64,000 nucleotides of DNA from contig JARRJS010000007.1 in NCBI GenBank assembly GCA_037388885.1, positions 1 to 64,000 on the forward strand, given 5' to 3'. A program made the translations under genes and the position numbers. The stretch's first letter is position 1. Each line of letters opens with the position of its first letter. The notes below the pieces were generated by a model, which saw only the letters and a list, made by a program, of their open reading frames with translations, was not told the DNA's origin and did no database searches. The stretch comes from JARRJS01 sp037388885. GTDB taxonomy: Bacteria > Gemmatimonadota > Gemmatimonadetes > Longimicrobiales > RSA9. This document shows positions 44,322-53,436 of this stretch, piece by piece.

Positions 44322-45159
44322 ATGCTGGTCCTCGACAACGTCACAAGACGGTTCCGTTCGCCAGGCTCGGACGTCACGGCCCTGCGAGACCTCTCGCTCC
44401 AGGTCCCGGCGGGCGGCGTCTGGGCCATCGTCGGCCCGAACGGCGCGGGCAAGACCACGCTGTTCGGCCTGGCGCTGGGCTTTCTGCGCCCGTCGTCGGG
44501 TGCGGGCGGCGCTCCACGCGCTGGCGCGTCTCGACGGGCTGGACGCACGCCGCGCACGTGCACGCACCGATGCGGTGCTGGAACAGCTGGGCCTCGACGC
44601 GTATGCCGAGCGGCCGGTGGGCGCGCTTTCCCGCGGACTGCTCCAGCGGGTGGGGTTGGCGCAGGCGCTGTTGGCGGACCGGCCCATCGTGGTGCTGGAC
44701 GAGCCGACCGAAGGGCTGGATCCACTGTGGCGCATCCGGCTGCGGGAGCTGATTGCCGGGCTACGCCAGCGGGACCGGCTCGTGCTCGTCGCCAGTCACG
44801 CCCTGGCGGAGGTGGAGCGTGTGGCGGACCGGGTCGTGCTGCTCGAGGAAGGCCGTGTGCGGGACATCCTCGACGTGGCGACACCCAGTGGCCCGACACG
44901 CTACCGCATTCGCCTGGCTCATCCCTCCACCGCGGTGGCCGACGTGTTCCCGGATTCGAAGCGCACGACGGCGGCCGAGTACGTCGTCGTCGTGAGCGAC
45001 CCCGCCGAGCTCAGCCAGCGCCTTGCCGCTCTCCTGGTCCGCGACGTGACGCTCGTGGAGGCCACGCCGCTGGTGGAACCGCTGGAAGATCGGGTGCGTC
45101 GGGCGCTGGAGGGCGGGCGAGACGACGACGGCACGGCTGGCGAAGGCGGCGACGCATGA
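44322..45159 (+). pseudogene. ABC transporter ATPase, internally deleted and frameshifted
   Basis: The first frame (44322 to about 44500) gives a normal ABC start, MLVLDNVTRRFRS, and Walker A GPNGAGKTTLFGL, up to GFLRPSSG. The sequence then jumps to another frame at about 44500 with AALHALARLDGLDARRARAR, signature LSRGLLQRVGLAQ, Walker B IVVLDEPTEGLDP and H-loop ASHALAEVE, ending at 45159. Roughly 30-40 residues expected between the two parts, including the Q-loop, are missing and the frame changes. The product cannot be a working ATPase. It overlaps the equally damaged permease gene by 4 bases. Confidence 0.75.
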
Positions 45160-45754
45160 AGACCGGCGCCCTGGTGGGCCTGACGCTCGCGGCCCGCCGC
45201 CGCCGTATTCTGCTGTTGGCCGTGTTCGGCGTCGTGTTGTTGGCCATCGGCGGCGTGGCGGCCGTGATGGGTCGCGGAGGCTGCTGACCGTGCGCGTCAC
45301 ATCGCCTCTGGCGGTCTACGGCATACGACTGGCGGCATTGCTGGGCGTCGCGTTCCTGCTGAGCGCCCTCGTCATGCCGGCCTTCGACCTGATCATGCTG
45401 GGCACGTGGGCCGGCCCCGCGACGCTCGTGCTCATCGCCGCGCAGGTCCTGGTGTACGGCTCCCTCACGGCGCTGTTGTCCGTGTGGACGCGGCTCGACG
45501 CCTGGCTGGCCCTGCTCGCCGCCCTCGCCGCCCTGGCCTGGACCGGGCTTGCCAACGCCGGCATGCGTCCCCACTGGCCCGTCCTCAGCCACCTCATCAC
45601 CCTCGTGCTGCCACCGCAGGCGGCGCTCAGGGCCCTCGAAGGCGCCTTCGCCAGCGTGCAGCCGATTCCGTGGGACGCGTTCGCGTTCTGCGCCGGCTAC
45701 AGCGCGGTCGCGATCATCGTCGCCGGCCTGGCGCTGCGTCGCCGGGAGATCTAG
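45156..45754 (+). pseudogene. ABC-2-type permease, internally deleted and frameshifted
   Basis: A 43-codon frame (MKTGALVGLTLAARRRRILL, one TM helix) stops at 45287. The next frame, from about 45290, continues a permease (SPLAVYGIRLAALLGVAFLL, MPAFDLIMLGTWAGPATLV, then three more TM helices) and ends LALRRREI. A full permease of this type has six TM helices; the part after the first helix is missing and the frames do not join. With the upstream ATPase this is a dead ATPase/permease pair, unless the assembly is wrong here. Confidence 0.65.
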
Positions 45755-45818
45755 GAGGCGGCTGAGTTGTAGGCGTCCCGACGTCACCGACCAGCACCCG
45801 GGCGCCGTGACCCGACGA

Positions 45819-46826
45819 TTACTTCCCGGCTCCCAGCACCTCCATGACCACTCCCGCCACATCCATCAGACTGTGCAGGCCCCGGATCGGCTCTTCAGCG
45901 TCGCGGGCGCCGCCGCAGACCAGCCCGAACGCCGGATTCTGCGTATGCTCCACGCGCACATCCTCGATGTTGCCGTGGTCGCTGGCGATGAGCAGCAGCA
46001 CGTCGTCCGGCAGGTCCTCGAGCACGCCGCCCAGGAAGGCGTCGAACCCTTCCAGCACCTTGACGGCCTCATGGAACGAGCCGCGGTGCCCTACGTAGTC
46101 CGTGGTGTAGTGGGCGAACAGCGTCAGGTCGTTGCGCGCGGCGATCGCCGCCAGGTTGTGGCCTGCCTCGGAAGGCGTGACGACCGGCAGCTCCGTACGG
46201 CCGAGACGTTGGCGCCAACCGTCGTTCACGATCTCGCTGGCCACGGCGCGGCCCTGCCGCAGATCTTCGGCGTGCCGTGTGAGAAGGCCGGCGCCCAGCG
46301 CCGCCAATGGCGGGCCGGCCCGAAGCGGGCCCAGGCGGCGGCCGTTCTCTCCCGCTCGCACCCGTTCCAGGAGCAGTTCCGGATAGGCATTGGCGAAGGC
46401 GACGCGCAGCCCGGCATCCACGGCACGTCGCAGCACGCTGTGGTCGCGGACGAGTGGTCGCAGGGACGTGGGGACCCAGGGCCCGTAGTGCCGGCCGAAT
46501 CGCTCGACGGTGTTCTCGCCCGTCAATAGCGACGACTGGCCGGTGCCGCTCTGGGGTGTGCCCGGCACGCCGAGGGACGCGTCCAGGGCGACAAGGCGGG
46601 AGGGAGCCTGGTCTCGTGAATCGCCGCCAACCGGACGGTCCGGCGATGGCGCGTCGGCTGATGCGTTGCCGGGCGGCGTGGCCGCGCCCGCCACTCTTCG
46701 CAGCGGGCGCTCGCCGTCCAGCAGCGTTTCCAGCACGGGCAGGCGTGCGGCGACGAACGGGTTGATCGTGGCATCGTCGTCGCCCAGCCCGACGCCGTCC
46801 ACGAACACGAACAACACGCGGCTCAT
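45819..46826 (-). CDS. Alkaline-phosphatase-superfamily metalloenzyme
   Basis: 335 residues from the ATG giving MSRVLFVFVDGVGLGDDD. Metal and catalytic positions of the phosphopentomutase / cofactor-independent phosphoglycerate mutase / phosphatase superfamily are visible: Asp9 in FVFVDGVGLG, the nucleophile region GTPQSGTGQSSLLTGEN, LFAHYTTDYVGHRG and IASDHGNIEDV. A Pro/Ser/Asp-rich insertion of about 35 residues (near 48-80) interrupts the usual spacing. Substrate unknown. It follows the PPOX gene by 19 bases, so the two form an operon. Confidence 0.78.
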   Translation of the reverse strand: MSRVLFVFVDGVGLGDDDATINPFVAARLPVLETLLDGERPLRRVAGAATPPGNASADAPSPDRPVGGDSRDQAPSRLVALDASLGVPGTPQSGTGQSSLLTGENTVERFGRHYGPWVPTSLRPLVRDHSVLRRAVDAGLRVAFANAYPELLLERVRAGENGRRLGPLRAGPPLAALGAGLLTRHAEDLRQGRAVASEIVNDGWRQRLGRTELPVVTPSEAGHNLAAIAARNDLTLFAHYTTDYVGHRGSFHEAVKVLEGFDAFLGGVLEDLPDDVLLLIASDHGNIEDVRVEHTQNPAFGLVCGGARDAEEPIRGLHSLMDVAGVVMEVLGAGK

Positions 46827-46845
46827 TGCAGTCTCACCGCGTCGG

Positions 46846-47409
46846 TCATGCGTCCATGTCCTTCTCGCCGAAATGGAACGCGCCGGGGAAGTCCGCGTCC
46901 GCCGTCTTCCGCTTGCCGCTCCAGCTCTCGATGTCCAACCGGAACACGCTCGTCCGGCGGACCTCCTCGCTCGTGATGGGTCGGTAATCGCGGTCCGGGC
47001 GCAGGTGCGGCGCGTACCGGTCCAGCAGGAGCTGGAGCCCGTGGCGCACCTCTTCGCCATCCTCCACCACCGATGCGCGTCCGAACACGACGACCGATTC
47101 GTACTCCACGCTGAACTCCAGCGCCTCGTCTGCGGGCAGCAGCCGGCCCATGTCGGCGACGACGAAGCACACCTTCGGGTTCTTCTCGATCGTCTCCCGC
47201 GTCCGACCGAGCCGCGCGGTATGCAGGTAGAGGGCCCGGCGGTCTGCGTCGAACCCGAACAGGTTCACGTTGACCAGGGGCTGGTCCCCGTCTGCCATGG
47301 CGAGGACCCCGAAGGCGGCGCCGTCGAGTTTCGCCCGCAGCCATGCCTCGTCCTCCACGGCGCGGTCGCGCCGCCGGACCGCGTTCAACGCTTGTCCGTC
47401 CCTCGTCAC
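46846..47409 (-). CDS. PPOX-family FMN-binding protein (Nim-like)
   Basis: 187 residues. The split-barrel flavin fold of the pyridoxamine phosphate oxidase superfamily is indicated by LDGAAFGVLAMADGDQPLVN, NLFGFDADRRALYLHTARLG, RETIEKNPKVCFVVAD and FSVEYESVVVFGRASVVED. The pattern is closest to 5-nitroimidazole reductase/antibiotic-resistance type members, which are general flavin or F420/heme binders in many species. The start codon is uncertain by a few residues. Confidence 0.82.
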   Translation of the reverse strand: MTRDGQALNAVRRRDRAVEDEAWLRAKLDGAAFGVLAMADGDQPLVNVNLFGFDADRRALYLHTARLGRTRETIEKNPKVCFVVADMGRLLPADEALEFSVEYESVVVFGRASVVEDGEEVRHGLQLLLDRYAPHLRPDRDYRPITSEEVRRTSVFRLDIESWSGKRKTADADFPGAFHFGEKDMDA

Positions 47410-47430
47410 CGCATGCCTCCGGAAACGCGA

Positions 47431-47452
47431 CGGCCCCGAATCGCCGGGGCCG
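47431..47452 (-). terminator. Terminator hairpin after propeller gene B
   Basis: CGGCCCCG (47431-47438) and CGGGGCCG (47445-47452) pair over a 6-base loop, between the propeller B stop (47465) and the PPOX start (47409). Confidence 0.55.
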
Positions 47453-47464
47453 CCGTCGTGCGCG

Positions 47465-50400
47465 TCACGAGCCGGAATCCGATGATGGCTCCTCCTGCGG
47501 AATCATCTCCCGCGTCACCTGCCTCAGACCCTTGGACTTCAGCAGGTTGTTGTAGTCGGGCAGCTGCGCATCAAGGATGCGGTTCATGTTCGCCAGTTGC
47601 GCATCCAGCTTTTGCGACAGCATGCGGAAGATCTCGTAGTCCTGGTCGGTGGGCGGGTAGTCGCCCGACTGAACCACGCCCAGCAGGGCCGCGATCTTGT
47701 TGTTCAGCTTGATCGGGAAATTCAGCGGGTCCTGGTTGCTCCGGTTCTTGACCTGATAGATCTCCTGCTCCACGGCGCTGAGGGAGTCGTTGAGCGCCTT
47801 GCCCTGCGCGGCCACCTGCGCGTCGCTGGACGAGTCCATGCGCGCCTGGACCTGGTTCTTGATGCCGCGGATCAGGCGCACGGCGTTGTTCGCCTGCGAT
47901 GTCTTGTCCACGATCTTCTGCGACAGATCGAACTGGGCATGCAGGTCCGCCAGCGTGGACTTGCTGTTGGGGTTCATCTCCACGGTGAAGAGCTGCTCCT
48001 GCGACTTGCCGTCCACCGTCAGGCGGGCTGTGTAGTCGCCCGGTACGGCCACGGGGCCGAAGCGTGTGCTCGCCGCCCACAGGATCATGCCCGGGAACTG
48101 CGTGGCGCCCGGATAGCGCAGGTTCCAGGTGAAGCGGTGCATGCCCGCCGTCACGTCGGGCTCCTGGGAGCCACCGCCGAAGAAGCGGGCGAACTCGTCC
48201 TGCGGAGCCCGACGTTGCTCTCCCTTCTCCTTCGGGTGCCCCGTGAAGGTCCGCACGACATCGCCCTTGGAATCCAGGATCTCGACCTTCACCTCCTTCA
48301 CCGGGTTCTCGAGCCAGTAGTACAGCGCGAGCTGGCTCTCGCTGCGCACCGGGTCGGCGGGCTTGAACAGGTGCATCGCCGACTTCTCGATGTCCGGCGT
48401 GATCTCCCGCAGCGCGTCGATGTTGCGCAGGATGTAGAACGAGCGGCCGTGTGTCGCGATGGCCAGGTCATGCCGTTCCACGGCGATGTCCGGCACCTGC
48501 GTCACCGGCAGGTTGCGCGACAGCGACTGCCAGTGTGCGCCGTCGTCCCAGGACACCCAGATGCCTTTCTCCGTGCCCGCGTACAGCATGCCCGGCCGGT
48601 ACGGGTCCTCACGGATGGCGAACGTGAAGTCGCCCTCCGGGATGCCTGCGTCGATCTCCATCCAGGTCTGGCCGTAGTCCTCCGTGCGGTACAGGTACGG
48701 CTTGAAGTCGCCCAGCAGGTAGCGGTTCCCCGCCAGGTACGCCTTGCCCGGCGTAATGGGCGACGCCTCGATCAGGCTGATGCGCGTCTGGTCCGGCAGC
48801 CCCGGCGGCGTGACGTCCGTCCACGTCTTGCCACCGTCCCGAGTCACGTGCACCAACCCGTCATCGCTGCCGGCCCAGATCGTGTTCGCGTCCTGGTACG
48901 ACGGCGCGATGGTGAACACCGTCCCGTACGTCTCCACACCCGTCTGGTCCTTCGTGATGGGGCCGCCGGATGGGCCCATGGTCCGCGACTCGTGGCGCGT
49001 CAGGTCCGGACTGATCCGTTCCCAGCTCTGGCCCTCGTTGTCCGCGCGCCACACATGCTGCGAGCCTACGTACATGACATTCGGGTCCACGTGCGAGAAC
49101 ACGATGGGGAACGTCCACTGGAACCGCTCCGCGATGTCTTCCGACGAGTAGCCCATGGGGTTGTCGGGCCACGGATTCACCATGCGCGACTCGTGGGTCT
49201 CGCGATTGTAGCGCTGCAGGTAGCCGCCGTAGCTGCCGCCGAACGTGATATTCGGGTCGCTCGGGTCGGGCGCGATGTAGCCGCTCTCGCCGCCCGCCAC
49301 CGAGTACCAGTCCCGCGGCCGATCCACCGGCACGCAGAACGTGCCGTTGTCCTGCTGCGCACCGCAGATGTGGTACGGGTGGTCGCTCGTCGTGGAGATG
49401 TGGTAGATCTGCGCCGTCGGGTAATCCTCCGACGTCCAGCTCTCGCCGCCGTCCACGGACACGTTGGCGCCGCCGTCGTTGCCCTCGATCATGCGCTTCG
49501 AGTTGCTCGGCGCGATCCACAGGTCGTGGTTGTCCCCGTGCTGCGTGCGGATGCGCGTGTCGAATTTCTTGCCGCCATCCGTCGACTTGTACATCGCCGT
49601 GTTCAGCACGTACACGACATCCTTCTCCTGCGGGTCCGCGTAGATGCGCGTGTAGTAGAACGCACGCTGGCGCAGTTTGCGCTCGTCGTTGGTCTTCGTC
49701 CACGTCGCGCCGGCGTCATCCGACACGAACACACCGCCGTTCGCGTTCTCGATAATGGCGTACACCCGGCTGTCGTCCACCGGCGATACCGACACGCCGA
49801 TCTTGCCCATCAGGCCCGACGGCATGCCCGGGTTGTGGGACAGGTCCGTCCACGTCTCGCCGCCGTCCGTGCTCTTGTACAGCCCGCTGCCCGGACCGCC
49901 GCTGGACATGCCCCACGGCTTGCGGAAGAACTGCCACAGCGCCGCGTACAGCACGTCCGGGTTCTTCGGGTCCAGTGCCAGCTCCACGGCGCCCGTGTTC
50001 GCATCCTTGTACAGCACCTTCGTCCACGTCTTGCCGCCGTCTGTCGTCTTGAAGACGCCGCGATCCGGGTTCGACTCGCCGTAGTGGCCCATCGCCGCCA
50101 CCCACGCCACGTCGCAGTTCGACGGCGAGATCCGGATTTTGGCGATATTGCGCGCCTTGTCCAGCCCGACGTGCGTCCACGTTTTGCCCGCGTCGTCCGA
50201 CCGGTACACGCCATCGCCCGGCATGATGTTGCCCCGGATGTCCGCCTCGCCCATGCCGATGTACACCACGTCCGGGTTCGACGAACACACCTGCACCGCG
50301 CCCACCGATGCGCTCTGGATCTTGCCGTCCGTCACCGGATGCCACGTCGTGCCGCCATCCGTCGTCTTCCACAGGCCACCGCCCGTGGCGCCGAAGTAGT

Positions 50401-50629
50401 ACTCCAGGGGAAGGCTGTCGCTGCCGGCCACCGCGATGGAGCGGCCGCCGCGGTCCGGGCCGAGGTTGGTCCACTGGAACGGGTGCAGGAACGCCGTATC
50501 AACGGCCGGTGCATTCGGCTTCGGGCCCTCCTGCTGGGCCGACATCGCGGCCGGCGCACAACCGACGATGGCCGCCGTCAACGCCGCAATGGCCAGCACC
50601 GGCGTGCGGACGAAGCGGGCTCGACGCAT
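47465..50629 (-). CDS. Secreted VPS10/sortilin-like beta-propeller protein (B)
   Basis: 1054 residues. Signal peptide with a lipobox-like AAIVGC (Cys24) and an alternative AQQ cleavage site. Asp-box blades run through residues about 60-750 (GLWKTTDGGTTWHPVTDG, GVYRSDDAGKTWTHVGL, GVFKTTDGGKTWTKVLY, GLYKSTDGGETWTDLS). A beta-sandwich follows (VKVEILDSKGDVVRTFTGHP, FTWNLRYPGATQFPG) and a helical C-terminus. It is a paralogue of protein A at 12134 with the same domain order but without its Ser/Asn repeat linker. It is likely exported and binds protein or glycan. It lies 467 bases downstream of the TonB receptor on the same strand. Confidence 0.8.
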   Translation of the reverse strand: MRRARFVRTPVLAIAALTAAIVGCAPAAMSAQQEGPKPNAPAVDTAFLHPFQWTNLGPDRGGRSIAVAGSDSLPLEYYFGATGGGLWKTTDGGTTWHPVTDGKIQSASVGAVQVCSSNPDVVYIGMGEADIRGNIMPGDGVYRSDDAGKTWTHVGLDKARNIAKIRISPSNCDVAWVAAMGHYGESNPDRGVFKTTDGGKTWTKVLYKDANTGAVELALDPKNPDVLYAALWQFFRKPWGMSSGGPGSGLYKSTDGGETWTDLSHNPGMPSGLMGKIGVSVSPVDDSRVYAIIENANGGVFVSDDAGATWTKTNDERKLRQRAFYYTRIYADPQEKDVVYVLNTAMYKSTDGGKKFDTRIRTQHGDNHDLWIAPSNSKRMIEGNDGGANVSVDGGESWTSEDYPTAQIYHISTTSDHPYHICGAQQDNGTFCVPVDRPRDWYSVAGGESGYIAPDPSDPNITFGGSYGGYLQRYNRETHESRMVNPWPDNPMGYSSEDIAERFQWTFPIVFSHVDPNVMYVGSQHVWRADNEGQSWERISPDLTRHESRTMGPSGGPITKDQTGVETYGTVFTIAPSYQDANTIWAGSDDGLVHVTRDGGKTWTDVTPPGLPDQTRISLIEASPITPGKAYLAGNRYLLGDFKPYLYRTEDYGQTWMEIDAGIPEGDFTFAIREDPYRPGMLYAGTEKGIWVSWDDGAHWQSLSRNLPVTQVPDIAVERHDLAIATHGRSFYILRNIDALREITPDIEKSAMHLFKPADPVRSESQLALYYWLENPVKEVKVEILDSKGDVVRTFTGHPKEKGEQRRAPQDEFARFFGGGSQEPDVTAGMHRFTWNLRYPGATQFPGMILWAASTRFGPVAVPGDYTARLTVDGKSQEQLFTVEMNPNSKSTLADLHAQFDLSQKIVDKTSQANNAVRLIRGIKNQVQARMDSSSDAQVAAQGKALNDSLSAVEQEIYQVKNRSNQDPLNFPIKLNNKIAALLGVVQSGDYPPTDQDYEIFRMLSQKLDAQLANMNRILDAQLPDYNNLLKSKGLRQVTREMIPQEEPSSDSGS

Positions 50630-50784
50630 GGTCTGCCTTCCTTTGGATCGGGATAGGAGAGGCGCCCCCGAGGGCGCCCGGGTGTGCCAGGCGAAGGCCG
50701 GTAGAGTAGACGGCGGCGGAAGGACATGTCAAGCGCGCGCGGTCCCTCTGCGAAGCCTCCACGCCAGGGCGCGCCACACGCAGG

Positions 50785-51078
50785 TAGCGGGGCGCCCGCG
50801 CTTGCGCGCGGGCTGCAGGTGGCAGGTCCGTATCCCCGGCTCTTCCGGGCTCGCGGGGGGACTGCTCCCTTCATCTTCGTCGGTGCGGTTTTTCCCCCTG
50901 CCGACTTGTCATCCGGATGACAATCTGCGGGAACAAGAAAGTCTTGCCGGACCCGCCTGTAGCCAGCGTGCGCCGTCCGCGAACGCCGCCACAGCAGCAG
51001 TCCCCCCGCGAAGGAAGCGGAGCCGGCAACCCTGACCTGCTACCTGCAAGCCGGCGCGAAGCGCCGGCGCCCTGCCAC
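50785..51078. repeat. Imperfect inverted repeat flanking a palindrome, intergenic
   Basis: The arms, about 50785-50866 and 50996-51078, are inverted copies of one roughly 80-base sequence with several mismatches. Shared words include GCGGGGGGACTGCT, CCGGCTC, GCAGGT.GCAGGTC and the GGCGCC/GCGCTT block. The right arm holds a perfect small hairpin, GCCGGCGC-GAA-GCGCCGGC. No gene lies between the arms. The layout recalls a miniature inverted-repeat element, although no target duplication could be confirmed. Confidence 0.5.
50906..50923. promoter_or_regulatory. Perfect 18-base palindrome, candidate operator
   Basis: TTGTCATCCGGATGACAA is a perfect dyad about 280 bases upstream of propeller gene B and between the arms of the inverted repeat. 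Its length and A/T ends suit a dimeric regulator. Confidence 0.45.
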
Positions 51079-51096
51079 CGGGCCGATCGGTCGGCG

Positions 51097-53229
51097 TCAC
51101 CTGACCACGAACTGCACCCGGAAGGTCCGACCTGCCTGAGGCAGTCCGCACTGGTCGTAGCGATTGGTGTCCGTGACGTTGTCCACCACGAAGGTGGTAT
51201 TGACCGTCCGGAAGGCGCCGGCCTGGCGGAGCCGCCACTCGCGGCCGATCCCCAGGTCGAGCGCGGCGGTCGGCGCGATGGCGGCGTAGCCGTCCGGCTG
51301 GGCGCTGTCTACGCAGTACTGGCGGCCCATGTACTCGACGCCGGTGGTTGCCCTCAGACGGGCGGCGAGGGAAGCGGTCAGGTCCAGGTTGCCGGACACG
51401 TTGGGTTGATACTCGACGTGGGGCGCCTGGACGGCGGCTCCGGGCTCGATGGCCTCCACGTGCTGCAAGGTGAGGTCGCCTTCCACCGCGAGCCGGGTCC
51501 AGCGCCAGCCGGTGAGCAGCTCGAGGCCCGTGCTGCGGATCTCGTCCCGGTTGATGCGCATGTACTTGGCCGCGGACCCGTCCGGCGCGCTGGTGCGGAC
51601 GATGGCGTTGGTCATCCGATGGTGGAAGCCCACCGCCTGCAGCTCCAGGCCGGCCACGCGCGTGGTGATCCCGACCTCGGCAGCCGTCAGGATCTCCGGC
51701 ACCAGATCCGGGTTGGGCTCGAACTTGCCCAAGGCGCTGGAGTACAGCTCACGCAGTGCCGGGAAGCGCCCCCGCCGGCTCACGGCGGCGTGCAGCAGCA
51801 TGTCGTCGCCGTGGGCCACGAGCGTCGCGCCTAGCCGCCCGCCCCATTCCCGGATGTTGCCGGCCGACGGCGCGCCGCCCGTCTCGGGCGTGTCGCTGCC
51901 GTCCAGCACGACGCCTGCGCTGAGCCGGCCACCGTTGAGGAACCCGGCCCGCCCTCCGGCGCCCGCGGTCGGTTCCAGGTGCCAGGCCAGCTCGCTGCCG
52001 ACACTCCACAGCCGCTGCGCGTAGAGCCCCGGGAACCGCTCGCCGGTGGTCAAGTCACGGATGCTCTCGTCGTGGCGGATGTCGGCGAACGTGGCGGCGG
52101 CCCGGAGCTGAGCGCTGCCACCAAGGGTGTGCTCGGCCAGGACGCGAAGCGTGACCGTGCGGTCGTCGTCCAGCTCCGTTTGCCGGATCTGGTCATAGGC
52201 CGTGGACACGTAGTCGTCGACGTGCGTGTGCCCGAGATCCAGGCCGACGCTCATCTCCAGGTCGCCCACGCCCAGCCCCGTCGCCCGGTCGCCGGTGCCG
52301 GCGGACAGGGCGGCCACCATGCGGCGGGCATCCGGGTAGCGCCAGAACCGTGGCTTGTCCGTGTGCAGCTCCGGCGGCACGCCCCTCTCCGCGTCGAAGC
52401 CCGAAGCCGAGAACGACGCCCACTGCCCCGCGCCGCCGGCGTACCGGGCCGCCAGGAACCCGTCCACGTGGCGCAAATCACTGTTGATGCGCGTATTACC
52501 GGCGGCGAACGGGTCGGGGAGGCCATGGGAGCGGGCGAAGCCGGGCCGCGAACGGTAGCCCCCGCCTGCGCGCAGCTTGAGGCGCCCCGAGCCCACGCTG
52601 GTGACAGCGGCTGTCACGGCGCCCAGCGTGTGACCGCCGAGCTGGTCCACGGAGCCCATGAAGCGGGTGGGTTCGGGTGCTTCGATCGGGTCGGTGCTAC
52701 GGGCGACGCCCACCTCCACCACCCCTCCCAGCACGTTCGGCCCGTGCAAAACGGAAGACAGGCCGCGCACCAGCGTGATGCTGCGTGCCGCGGTCATGGG
52801 CAGCACGGACAGGTCCGTGCGGTGGTCCCAACCAAGGGTCAGGGGCACGCCGTCCACCAGCACGGCCACCTGACGCTCGCCGGCGCCCCGCAGCGACAGC
52901 TGCGACTCGCCCCGCGAGTTGGCGCGCACCTGCACCAGCGGCATCTCCCGCAGCACCTGGTCCATGGTGGGCACCGGCTCGACCGCGCGCAGCGAGTCCA
53001 GATCGGCGATGTAGGCGCTGGCGCCACCCGTCGTCGCCACCGGCCGTGTGACCCGGACCACGATTTCGCCCACTGCGATGACCGAGCTGTCATGGGGCAG
53101 GGAATCGGGCGATGGCTGCTGCGCCGCGAGGGCCAGCGGCAGCAGCAAAGCGGAGACCGCCGCGAAAGGACAAACGAAAGCCGCGGGCGCGAAGCGTGAG
53201 CGACCGTACCGGCAGGTCAAGGTGTCCAT
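51097..53229 (-). CDS. TonB-dependent outer-membrane receptor (second)
   Basis: 710 residues with a signal peptide ending near ALAAQQ. The plug (about 50-170) has IAVGEIVVRVTRPVATTGGA, MDQVLREMPLVQVRANSRGE, LSLRGAGERQVAVLVDGVPL and VRGLSSVLHGPNVLGGVVEV, the order of BtuB/FecA-type receptors. The barrel includes SRRGRFPALRELYSSALGKF and NPDLVPEILTAAEVGI and ends with NVTDTNRYDQCGLPQAGRTF and RVQFVVR. The ligand cannot be read from the sequence. The leader contains a palindrome that could cover the ribosome site. It is divergent from the S9 peptidase. Confidence 0.88.
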   Translation of the reverse strand: MDTLTCRYGRSRFAPAAFVCPFAAVSALLLPLALAAQQPSPDSLPHDSSVIAVGEIVVRVTRPVATTGGASAYIADLDSLRAVEPVPTMDQVLREMPLVQVRANSRGESQLSLRGAGERQVAVLVDGVPLTLGWDHRTDLSVLPMTAARSITLVRGLSSVLHGPNVLGGVVEVGVARSTDPIEAPEPTRFMGSVDQLGGHTLGAVTAAVTSVGSGRLKLRAGGGYRSRPGFARSHGLPDPFAAGNTRINSDLRHVDGFLAARYAGGAGQWASFSASGFDAERGVPPELHTDKPRFWRYPDARRMVAALSAGTGDRATGLGVGDLEMSVGLDLGHTHVDDYVSTAYDQIRQTELDDDRTVTLRVLAEHTLGGSAQLRAAATFADIRHDESIRDLTTGERFPGLYAQRLWSVGSELAWHLEPTAGAGGRAGFLNGGRLSAGVVLDGSDTPETGGAPSAGNIREWGGRLGATLVAHGDDMLLHAAVSRRGRFPALRELYSSALGKFEPNPDLVPEILTAAEVGITTRVAGLELQAVGFHHRMTNAIVRTSAPDGSAAKYMRINRDEIRSTGLELLTGWRWTRLAVEGDLTLQHVEAIEPGAAVQAPHVEYQPNVSGNLDLTASLAARLRATTGVEYMGRQYCVDSAQPDGYAAIAPTAALDLGIGREWRLRQAGAFRTVNTTFVVDNVTDTNRYDQCGLPQAGRTFRVQFVVR

Positions 53230-53239
53230 GGAGCGGCAC

Positions 53240-53253
53240 CCCCGTCGACGGGG
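53240..53253 (-). promoter_or_regulatory. Leader palindrome over the ribosome site of the second TonB receptor
   Basis: CCCCGTCGACGGGG is a perfect dyad ending 11 bases before the start codon at 53229. It contains the G-run that would serve as ribosome site in the minus-strand message, so folding would hide it. Confidence 0.4.
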
Positions 53254-53436
53254 TCTGTTTCAGTCCGCGTCCTGGTAAGGTGCACACGCCACCCTTCAAT
53301 GTACAGCCCTGTTCAGCCCCACTCTCGACCGTGGTGAAACGCCGCCACGGGCTCCTGTCGGACCCGCCGGTGGCGGGAAGGTCGGGGCCTCCCGTAGCTT
53401 GCTCCGCAACGTTTCCTCGATCGACGGAGCGATACA

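Noticed and set aside
44500..45159. A separate small ABC ATPase gene starting at 44500
   Set aside because: It has no Walker A. The Walker A lies just upstream in another frame and the two parts match one ATPase, so this is one broken gene.
45290..45754. A stand-alone 154-residue membrane protein
   Set aside because: It continues the permease begun at 45156 in another frame and lacks a normal N-terminus.
47597..50656. A 1019-codon open frame on the plus strand
   Set aside because: Antisense shadow of propeller gene B with a repetitive Arg/Val/His composition.
53230..53436. Cobalamin riboswitch upstream of the second TonB receptor
   Set aside because: I looked for the GCCACTG box and the 3' AGCCAGGAGACCTGCC-like segment in the minus-strand leader and found neither in the right order. 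Only the palindrome is reported.
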